NCBI RefSeq assembly: GCF_019880305.1
Contig: NZ_CP082301.1
Coordinates: 558,001-622,000, forward strand
Reading direction: 5' to 3'
Length of the DNA: 64,000 bases
DNA from: Streptomyces decoyicus
GTDB lineage: Bacteria > Actinomycetota > Actinomycetes > Streptomycetales > Streptomycetaceae
Below the pieces are notes generated by a model. It saw only the letters and a list, made by a program, of their open reading frames with translations, made no database searches and was not told the origin of the DNA. The position numbers and the translations under genes are program-made. Positions 29,056-35,869 of this stretch are shown here, in pieces (position 1 is the stretch's first letter; each line of letters opens with the position of its first letter).

Positions 29056-29735
29056 GCGGCGGCAGCGGCAGGACCGCCAGGGCCGACCGTCTCGCGGAGA
29101 CCCGTGAGGCGATCATGTCGTCCGCGGAGCGGCTCTTCGCCGAGCACGGACTGTCCGCCGTGTCGAGCCGTCAGATCGGCGAGGCGGCGGGGCAGGGCAA
29201 TGTCACCGCCGTGAGTTATCACTTCGGCGGCAAGCCCGGCCTGGTGCGCGCCATCATGGTCAAGCACGGCGAGGCCGTCGACCGGATCCGGCAGCGGTAC
29301 CTGGACGAGATCGGCGACAGCCACGACATCCGGGACTGGGTCGGCGCTCTGGTGCGCCCCGTACCGGCGCATCTGGGCTCGCTCGGCATCCCGTCCTGGC
29401 ATGCCCGCTTCGCCGTCCAGGTCATGACCGACCCGCTGATGCGCGCGATCGTCACCGACGAGGCCCTGGTACGGACGCATCTGCGGCAGACCCTCGACGG
29501 TCTGGGCCGCTGTCTCCACACGCTGTCGGCCCAAGTACGGGCCGAACGCGGGGACATGGCCCGTCATCTGATCACCCACACCTGCGCGGAGCGCGAACGC
29601 GCCCTGGCGGAGGGCGGCGCGCCGCTGCACTCCTCATGGGAGCGCACCGCCGACGCACTCACCGACGCGATCGTCGGGCTGCTCACCGCCCCTGTCACCG
29701 CTCCTCACGACCACCTGGAGAACACCGGGCCCTGA
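29049..29735 (+). CDS. TetR family regulator coupled to the P450 gene
   Basis: A 228-aa TetR repressor. The HTH is clear (MSSAERLFAEHGLSAVSSRQ, then IGEAAGQGNVTAVSYHF). It starts at GTG 29049 or 29052, overlapping the P450 stop by 4-7 nt, so translation is coupled. The C-terminal domain is variable, as usual for ligand binding. Its likely operator is the dyad at 27750-27771. Confidence 0.88.
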   Translation: MVSGGSGRTARADRLAETREAIMSSAERLFAEHGLSAVSSRQIGEAAGQGNVTAVSYHFGGKPGLVRAIMVKHGEAVDRIRQRYLDEIGDSHDIRDWVGALVRPVPAHLGSLGIPSWHARFAVQVMTDPLMRAIVTDEALVRTHLRQTLDGLGRCLHTLSAQVRAERGDMARHLITHTCAERERALAEGGAPLHSSWERTADALTDAIVGLLTAPVTAPHDHLENTGP

Positions 29736-29882
29736 GAGCCACCGTGGGTGGAGAGAAGTGCCACGGCTCCGGACGGGGTTTCACGGCCCCGGCCGGCGCC
29801 CGGGGGCGAGCGGTCGCGGCGGCCGAAATGCGTCGTCAGTGGCCGTAGCACTTGGTTGGTCTGGCGTTCCCTCAACTGGCGT

Positions 29883-30797
29883 TCAGGACACCTGGGTTGA
29901 GCCATCCAGGCCGTCCGACGCTCCGTCGTGGGCGTCGTGGGCGTCGGGGGCGTCGTGGGCGTCGGGGGTGTCGTGGTGCTGATCGAGCAAGCGTGTACGG
30001 AAGAGGCCGAGCACCTCGTCCAGCGCCGCGCGGGTCGGCTGGCCGGGTTCGTCGATGAGGTGCTCGGTCAGTACGGAGTGCGGCGGCAGCGCGGCATGGG
30101 GGTTCGCGGTGGAGTCGTCCAGTTCGACCGCGGTGAAAGCGGCGCCGAGTTCGCGGCGCAGAAAGGCGAACCGGTCGCCCGGTACCAACCGGTCCCCGCG
30201 GAACCGCAACCCCATGACCTGAAGCCCGTCACGCTCGCAGCGGCCCCGGACGGCGGCGAGGTCTTCGGCGGAAATGTCGATACCGCCGGCCCGGCTCTTG
30301 GTGAGTGCCAGTGGCAGGGACGGCTGGGACAGGACGGGGGCGAGAAGTCTCTCATCGGCGGCCATCGCCAGGGCGAAGCCGCCGGTGAGACACATGCCGA
30401 CGGCCCCGACGCCGGGCCCGCCGCAGCGCTGGTGCTCCTGCGCGGCCAGAGCCCGCAGCCAGGTCACCACGGGCGAGGACTTCCCGGTGGCCAGCACGGT
30501 GAACTCCCGGCTCACGCAGACCTTCCACATCGATGAGGCCGTGTAGAGACCGGACTTCAGCACGCCTCCGTCTGCGGGGTCGGCGTTGCGGCCGGGCGTA
30601 CCGAAGAGCACCGGGAGCACGGCGGTGCAGCCGATGGCGGCCACCCGCTCCGCGAACTGAAGCACCTTGGGCGTGATGCCCGGTATTTCCGCCATCACGA
30701 TGACCGCGGGCCCCGTGCCACGCCGCAGAATCCGGCGGGTACTGCCGTCGTGGGTGAACGTGCCACGGTCGAAGCCGGTCAAGTCGTGATCGGGCAT
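29883..30797 (-). CDS. Dienelactone hydrolase family protein with His/Asp-rich tail
   Basis: A 304-aa alpha/beta hydrolase. It shows VIVMAEIPGI near the N-terminus, the nucleophile elbow VGMCLTGG with Cys 136, and an acidic/His region later (LPPHSVLTEHL) that would supply the catalytic His. The C-terminal 25 residues are a repeat of DAHDAPDAHDAH type, encoded by an 18-bp tandem repeat at about 29924-29976, and could bind metal or be a slippage product. No partner genes are adjacent. Confidence 0.83.
   Translation of the reverse strand: MPDHDLTGFDRGTFTHDGSTRRILRRGTGPAVIVMAEIPGITPKVLQFAERVAAIGCTAVLPVLFGTPGRNADPADGGVLKSGLYTASSMWKVCVSREFTVLATGKSSPVVTWLRALAAQEHQRCGGPGVGAVGMCLTGGFALAMAADERLLAPVLSQPSLPLALTKSRAGGIDISAEDLAAVRGRCERDGLQVMGLRFRGDRLVPGDRFAFLRRELGAAFTAVELDDSTANPHAALPPHSVLTEHLIDEPGQPTRAALDEVLGLFRTRLLDQHHDTPDAHDAPDAHDAHDGASDGLDGSTQVS
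29924..29976. repeat. 18-bp tandem repeat in the 3' end of the hydrolase gene
   Basis: Two and a half copies of an 18-bp GGGCGTCGTGGGCGTCGG unit. They keep the reading frame and encode the Asp-Ala-His tail of the hydrolase. Confidence 0.7.
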
Positions 30798-31014
30798 GGA
30801 TTACCACCGTCCTGGTCGGTCACTGCTCGGAGTTGGTCACATGCTGCTCTCCGGCCGGAGCATCTCGCCCGCCTCCGCCGGTGCGGTTCAGCGCGAGACT
30901 ACCCAGCGGTTGGATCCCCAGCAGGCACGAAGCGGCGACGGTCAGGGCCGGCCACGCCGCCGGGCTCGGTCGGCGCATCGGCCGCTCCTTTCGTCACCGC
31001 GTCGCGGTCGCCGC

Positions 31015-31587
31015 TCAAGTCGCCTGCTGCGGAGCGCCCGCGAGCAGGAGCAGGGCATCGACGAGGTCGCCGGTACTGGTGCCGGTGGCCAGGCGGCGCA
31101 GTTGCAGGCCGATGATGAGGGCGACGGTGGGGCCGGCCAGGCGTTCGGCGTCGGGTGTGCCGATCGCACCCAGGAGAGAGGCGGCCAAACGGTCGTAGGC
31201 GGCGAAGCATTCCGCCGCGGCAGCGCGTAGCTGGGGGTCTCGGCCGGCTTGGATGTAGAGCTCGAAGGGTGCGATGTGTTCGCTGTCGAAGGCGGTGTCG
31301 GCGGCGACCTCACCGATCAGGGCGGCGGCCTGCTCCGGGGTGGTGGTCCGGTCCGCGCAGTAGCGGGCGGCCAGGTCGGTGAAGCGACAGGTCTCCTGGT
31401 CGACGAAGGAACGCAAGCTCTCGCGCAGCAGGTCGTGTTGGGTCGCGAAGTGGTACGTGACGGAGCCGAGAGAGACGCCGGCCTCCTTGGCGATGCGACG
31501 GTTGGTGACTGCGGCGATCCCGTCGTCGCCGATGATCCGTAGCGTGGCCGCGATGATGCGTCCGCGGACCTGGGAGGTGTTCGGCAT
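31015..31587 (-). CDS. TetR family regulator, divergent from the SDR gene
   Basis: A 190-aa TetR repressor. HTH: IIGDDGIAAVTNRRIAKEAG then VSLGSVTYHFATQHDLL. The C-terminal part (about 80-185) is of the TetR_C group seen with SDR and efflux targets. The ATG at 31587 starts the protein just before the HTH. A 44-bp perfect palindrome lies between it and the divergent SDR gene and is the obvious operator. Confidence 0.88.
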   Translation of the reverse strand: MPNTSQVRGRIIAATLRIIGDDGIAAVTNRRIAKEAGVSLGSVTYHFATQHDLLRESLRSFVDQETCRFTDLAARYCADRTTTPEQAAALIGEVAADTAFDSEHIAPFELYIQAGRDPQLRAAAAECFAAYDRLAASLLGAIGTPDAERLAGPTVALIIGLQLRRLATGTSTGDLVDALLLLAGAPQQAT

Positions 31588-31680
31588 GGCGTCATCGTCC
31601 CATGGCCGGTCAGGACGTCCTCCACCTCGGTGGTGACCAGGGGCGGACGGGTGCCGGGAGGACGCCCCGGCCGCTCTCCG

Positions 31681-31690
31681 CCCCCCCCCC
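31681..31690. repeat. C10 homopolymer tract and 8-bp repeats
   Basis: Ten consecutive C bases, followed by GCCACCCG-type octamers repeated three times. They lie between the TetR gene and the palindrome, outside any gene. Such tracts are slippage-prone and also hard to sequence. Confidence 0.6.
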
Positions 31691-31759
31691 GCCACCCGGC
31701 CACCCAGCCACCCGGCCGCCGAGAACCGTGCAGTTGCTCTCGGGCATCGCGGATAGCGC

Positions 31760-31803
31760 CGTCCTCCGTTACTGTTCGTTCGAACGAACAGTAACGGAGG
31801 ACG
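31760..31803. promoter_or_regulatory. 44-bp perfect palindrome covering the SDR ribosome site
   Basis: Arms 31760-31781 and 31782-31803 are exactly complementary with no spacer, centred on TTCGAA. The right arm contains the GGAGG ribosome site of the SDR gene, whose TTG start follows by 2-5 nt. In DNA it is the likely TetR operator. In RNA, a transcript starting upstream could fold it into a hairpin that hides the ribosome site. Confidence 0.85.
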
Positions 31804-31805
31804 AC

Positions 31806-32600
31806 TTGTTGAACATCAAGGGATCGACCGTTCTGCTTACCGGTGCCAGCGGAGGCATCGGCACGGCCCTGGCCCAGAAGCTCGCGGCCAAAGGTGCCCG
31901 CCTGGTGGTCACCGGCCGACGCGCCGAGGTGCTCCAGCAACTCGAAACGTCCTTGGGAGCCCGTGCACTGGTCGCGGATCTCAGCGACCGCGAGGCGGTC
32001 GAGGATCTCGCCGAACGGGCCGGGCCCGTGGACATCCTGGTCGCCAACGCCGCCCTGCCTTCCAGTGGCCACCTGCTCGACTACACACCCCGGCAGATCG
32101 ACCGGTCGCTGGACGTGAACCTGCGCGCGCCCCTCTTGCTGTCCCGGCTCCTGGCCCCGCACATGGTGGCTGCCGGCCGCGGCCACCTGGTCATGATCGG
32201 CTCGCTCTCGGGCCGGACGTCCTCCCCCGGCACCTCGCTCTACAGCGCCGCGAAGTTCGGTCTGCGCGGCTTCGCCCATGGCCTGCGCCAGGATCTGTAC
32301 GGCACGGGCGTAGGCGTGTCCATCGTGCAGCCGGGCTTCGTCCGTGAGGCGGGGATGTTCGCCGACACCGGCGCCGTACCACCCGCCGGCATACGGACCG
32401 TCAGCCCCGAACAGGTCGCGGCCGGCGCCGTGAGCGCGATCGAACGCAACCGTGCCGAAGTCAACGTCGCACCTCTCGAACTGCGCCTGGGCAGCGCCAT
32501 CGGTGGGCTCTTCCCCACCCTGGCGGCCGCTGCCCAGCGCAGAGCTTCGCCCGCCTCCCTCGTCCAGCAGATCGCCCAGGCCCAGCGCCACCAACGGTGA
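31806..32600 (+). CDS. Short-chain dehydrogenase/reductase
   Basis: A 264-aa NAD(P)-dependent classical SDR. Cofactor motif TGASGGIG at the N-terminus, NAA motif (VANAAL), catalytic Ser in MIGSLSGR and YxxxK in YSAAK. Two adjacent TTG codons (31806, 31809) are the only sensible starts next to the GGAGG at 31796-31800; the next ATG is far inside the fold. The ribosome site is part of the 44-bp palindrome, so expression is probably tightly controlled by the divergent TetR regulator. The substrate is unknown. Confidence 0.9.
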   Translation: MLNIKGSTVLLTGASGGIGTALAQKLAAKGARLVVTGRRAEVLQQLETSLGARALVADLSDREAVEDLAERAGPVDILVANAALPSSGHLLDYTPRQIDRSLDVNLRAPLLLSRLLAPHMVAAGRGHLVMIGSLSGRTSSPGTSLYSAAKFGLRGFAHGLRQDLYGTGVGVSIVQPGFVREAGMFADTGAVPPAGIRTVSPEQVAAGAVSAIERNRAEVNVAPLELRLGSAIGGLFPTLAAAAQRRASPASLVQQIAQAQRHQR

Positions 32601-32703
32601 CCGGCGCGACCGTTCGCCACGGCTGACCGCCATGACGTACCGCCACAATTGCCCGTCGCGTCCAGAGGGCCCGGCGCTGATGCCTGGCCGTGGTGAGGCA
32701 TGC

Positions 32704-32747
32704 GGCTCGGTCGAGGACGAGTAGTCCTACTCGGGCTCGACCGAGCC
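32704..32747. terminator. Long two-stage hairpin between converging genes
   Basis: Outer arms of 12 bp (32704-32715 and 32736-32747) and inner arms CGAGTAG/CTACTCG form one nearly continuous stem with 2-nt internal mismatches and a 2-nt tip. It lies between the SDR (plus) and the muramidase (minus) and would end both. Confidence 0.75.
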
Positions 32748-32808
32748 CTGGCCCCGGTCGAGGACGCTTGTCGCTCCGGCGCGGTCCGCCTCCGGAGGGG
32801 CGGTCCCG

Positions 32809-33594
32809 TCACCCCCGGGCGAAGGCCTTCAGCTCGTCGTAGGAGCCGTTGAACCAGTTCTGGTCACCGGGGAACGTACCGGAGTCGGCGTACTGCCAGA
32901 AGGTGTGAGCGGACCAGCCGGCCGGCAGCGTGCCGGGGGACGTGGCGTACCGGGCGACCCACAGCGGGTGGGTACCGCCGAAACTGGTGTCGCCGCCGGT
33001 GCAACGGGTCCACCAGTCGCTGGTGGTGTAGAGGGCGGGAGCGCGCCCGGTGCGTGCCTTTACCGCATCGCTGAACTCCCTGATCCAGGACACCATGTCG
33101 GACTGCCCACGGCCGTAACAGGCGTCCTGGCCGTACGGGTTGTGTTCGAGGTCGAGCGCGGGCGGCAGTGTCCTGCCGTCCGCCGTCCAGCCCCCGCCGT
33201 GGTCGACGAAGTGCGTGGCCTGCTCTGCCGCGCCGGAGAGGTCCGGGCGCGCGAAGTGATAGGCGCCCCGGATCAGGCCTGCGTCGCCGGCGCCCCGGAA
33301 CTGCTCCGGGAAGGTCGGGCTCTGGAACGTCGTCCCTTCGGTGGCCTTGACGTAGGCCCAGCGGGCGCCGTTGTCCCATGCGCCCTGCCAGTCGACGGTG
33401 CCCTGGTAACGGCTCACGTCCATCCCGGGGACCTGTTCGGCCCCGGCCGCGGATCCGGTGCCGTGGCCGGACGCCACTGCGTGTGCGGGCGGCGGAGCAG
33501 TGAGGAGCGTCGCCGTGAGGGTGACGGCGGCGAGAGTGGTGAGCAGGGCCGTGCGCAGGGGACAGGGAGGCCGGCGAAGTGGGGACAGGGGCAT
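32809..33594 (-). CDS. Secreted GH25 muramidase (lysozyme)
   Basis: A 261-aa secreted cell-wall hydrolase cutting the MurNAc-GlcNAc bond. A signal peptide is clear: an Arg-rich start, a hydrophobic stretch and an AHA cleavage site near residue 39. The GH25 domain starts with GMDVSRYQGTVDW, followed by WAYVKATEGTTFQSP and the catalytic DxE in ALDLEHNPYG, and ends near FNGSYDELKAFA. The length suits a single catalytic domain; no cell-wall binding repeats are present. The ATG at 33594 begins the signal peptide, with AAAGG upstream. Confidence 0.93.
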   Translation of the reverse strand: MPLSPLRRPPCPLRTALLTTLAAVTLTATLLTAPPPAHAVASGHGTGSAAGAEQVPGMDVSRYQGTVDWQGAWDNGARWAYVKATEGTTFQSPTFPEQFRGAGDAGLIRGAYHFARPDLSGAAEQATHFVDHGGGWTADGRTLPPALDLEHNPYGQDACYGRGQSDMVSWIREFSDAVKARTGRAPALYTTSDWWTRCTGGDTSFGGTHPLWVARYATSPGTLPAGWSAHTFWQYADSGTFPGDQNWFNGSYDELKAFARG

Positions 33595-34036
33595 GTGGGG
33601 ATGCCTTTCGGTGGTGTGGTCCGGGGGACCGGAGTGAGGGGTGGCGCCCGTGGGAGGGGAACTGCCGTGGCGGCCAAGGGCGTTGCGACAAGGAGCGTTG
33701 GGTTGCGTCCTTGCCGCGTGAAGTAGGAGCGAACATAGGTGGTGTGGTGCGCCGTTCACCAGGCCCGCGAGGCGATCATGTGCGGCTCCGGTCGCGGGGT
33801 GCGCATGAGCTGGGCTGATTCCCTTGCCACCAAGGCCAGTTGACGCCAGTTGAGTAGCGGATACCCACGACAGGTGCTCCGCGGATGGCCTTAATGGGTC
33901 CTCGGCGCGCGACACGCGGTATGTGTCCGGGGCGGTCGCTGCCCACAAGGCGGCGATGTCCCGCTGCCGCGCCGAAACGTGGACCGAGGCGGGCGCGGCA
34001 TCCGAACGCGCCGCCGCGAGCAATGGAGAGAAAACC
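33595..34036. other. 442-bp intergenic region
   Basis: Lies between the divergent muramidase and DUF3103-like genes. It must hold both promoters, but I see no strong dyad, repeat or small gene. Frames reading through it are Arg/Pro-rich noise. Confidence 0.5.
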
Positions 34037-35251
34037 ATGTACCGGTCTGGACTGATAAGGACGGCGGTGGCCGTGGCCGCGTCGTCCGTGTGCCTGGTGA
34101 GCGGCGCCTCGGGGGCGTGGGCGCAGCCGGAGGCACGTACCGCGTCGTCCGGGGCGCAGCCCACACGGGCGGACGCCGTGCAGCACGCGAAGCAGGCGGC
34201 GGCGCGGAGTCTGCGGGAGGCGTACGCCACCGGCCAGGTCAAGGACGTCATGGCCGGCACGCTCACCTCCGCGAACGAGGTGAGCCTGGACCGGCTGCCG
34301 GTCCGCTCGGCGGCCAGTGGCTTCCGTGCGTCGGTGCAGTCGTCCAACAGCGCGATCCTCACGGCCAAGGGACTGCCCGCCTCGACGGGCAACGTCCTGC
34401 AGGTACGGCTCGCCAATCCGCAGGCGCGGACCGCGCTGGCCGAGGGCGTACAGCCGCTGATCGCCGCGGAGCCCTCCGACCGGCAGGCCACCTCGCTGAC
34501 CGCCTACCGGCCCGACGGCACCGAGGTGAAGCTCGGCGCCACGGCGCCCGCGGACGTCCCGGTGCTGATCGTGGGCACCGACGGCGACCGGATCGTGGCG
34601 GCCGGCACGAAGGTGATGAGCGACGGCTTCAAGGCCGCCTGGCCCGGGAGCGCCACCGCGCCCGGAAACGGCACCGCGCCCGGGAGCGGCACCGCCGGCA
34701 AGGCCGGCGCACCGCAGGGCAAGAGCGTCACCCGCATCAACAACATCCAACTGCACAAGAGCAACGAGGAGCCGTTCTGGAAGGGCGGCGCCGAGGCCTT
34801 CGCGGTCGTCAGCGGCTGGGACAAGAACGACAAGGCGTTCGCCGAGCCGGCCCTCCAGTTGCCCTACCTCGACTGGACGGGCGTCGACTACCACCCGAAC
34901 CAGAACCTGATCGACTGGGGTCACTTCGGCTACGACTCCGCCGACCTGGTGTTCCTGGAGGAGGACGACGGCACCAACTACAAGGACCTCACCAAGGCGA
35001 TCGTCGACGCGCTGCTGACGGTCACCGGCTACGGCACCACCGGCATCCCGCTCGCCAACACCATCATGGACGCCATTCCGGACAAGTGGTGGACCGATGA
35101 CACCGACGAGCTGGACCAGGTGTACTCGGTCAGCCATGGCGCCATCGCCAAGGCGCAGAACTCCGGCGCCCCCGGCCTGACGTACTTCGGCGCCTCCGGG
35201 GGGAGCAACATCTCCATCGGGCTGAGCAACGCCTTCATCCCGAAGACCTGA
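34037..35251 (+). CDS. Secreted DUF3103-like protein
   Basis: A 404-aa exported protein. The signal peptide is plain (MYRSGLIRTAVAVAASSVCL, cleavage after AWA near residue 34). The C-terminal half (SVTRINNIQLHKSNEEPFWK, DWTGVDYHPNQNLIDWGHFG, VFLEEDDGTNYKDLTKAI) resembles DUF3103, a secreted family of unknown function in Vibrio and Streptomyces. A Gly/Thr/Ala linker with GNGTAPGSGTAG repeats joins the halves. GGAGAG lies 8 nt before the ATG. It stands alone, with a hairpin after it. Confidence 0.75.
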   Translation: MYRSGLIRTAVAVAASSVCLVSGASGAWAQPEARTASSGAQPTRADAVQHAKQAAARSLREAYATGQVKDVMAGTLTSANEVSLDRLPVRSAASGFRASVQSSNSAILTAKGLPASTGNVLQVRLANPQARTALAEGVQPLIAAEPSDRQATSLTAYRPDGTEVKLGATAPADVPVLIVGTDGDRIVAAGTKVMSDGFKAAWPGSATAPGNGTAPGSGTAGKAGAPQGKSVTRINNIQLHKSNEEPFWKGGAEAFAVVSGWDKNDKAFAEPALQLPYLDWTGVDYHPNQNLIDWGHFGYDSADLVFLEEDDGTNYKDLTKAIVDALLTVTGYGTTGIPLANTIMDAIPDKWWTDDTDELDQVYSVSHGAIAKAQNSGAPGLTYFGASGGSNISIGLSNAFIPKT

Positions 35252-35318
35252 TCCGCGGCCCGGTCGGCTCCCGGGGCCCACCGCCACCGCCCGGGGAAGG
35301 CCCGCCGTCGCCCAAGGA

Positions 35319-35344
35319 AGGCCCGCCGTTCACGCGGCGGGCCT
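35319..35344. terminator. Hairpin after the DUF3103-like gene
   Basis: AGGCCCGCCG and CGGCGGGCCT pair perfectly around a 6-nt loop, 68 bp after the stop codon. Confidence 0.7.
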
Positions 35345-35377
35345 GGGCCGAACGATGCGGTGGTGCGGACGACGGCC

Positions 35378-35690
35378 GCGATGGTGTGCACCATCGATGT
35401 GCACACGAAGAGGGGTGCCATGACCGTCGCGCCCGACGTCACGCTGGGGCACGAGGCGGTCGGTGTGGTGCACGCGCTGGGGGAGGCGGTCGACGGGCTG
35501 GACGTGGGGCAGCGGGTGGCGGTGAGCGGGGTGACGCCGTGCTTCGAGTGCGAGACATGCCAACGCGGCTTCACATCGCAGTGCGGCGGCGTGATCCTGG
35601 GTGCCGCCAGGTTCACCACCCGGGGAGACGGGAACATGGCGGAGTACTTCCTGGTCGGCCACGCCCGCGCCAACCTCGCGCCGAGGGAGG
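35378..35690 (+). pseudogene. Fragment of a zinc alcohol dehydrogenase
   Basis: About 100 residues of the GroES-like domain of a medium-chain alcohol dehydrogenase survive: TIDVHTKRG, VTLGHEAVGVV (zinc His/Glu region), DVGQRVAVSGVTPCFECETC (structural zinc Cys cluster) and MAEYFLVGHARANLA. The first 30 residues and the whole NAD-binding domain (about 220 residues) are missing. The reading frame then runs into unrelated Gly/Arg-rich sequence. It is a remnant left by deletion. Confidence 0.75.
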
Positions 35691-35869
35691 AGGGCCGGGG
35701 GCCGGGGTGCCGGAGTAGGAGTGCCGGGCCGGGGCTGCGGACGGTCGGGCTGCGATCGGCCGGCGAGTATGCGCGCCGAGTTGAGTAACGGCTCCCCTGG
35801 TCGGTGGCGAACCGGCCACGGAGACTGGCCGGGACCGGTGATCACCTTCCGCCGCCCGCACAGGAATCG

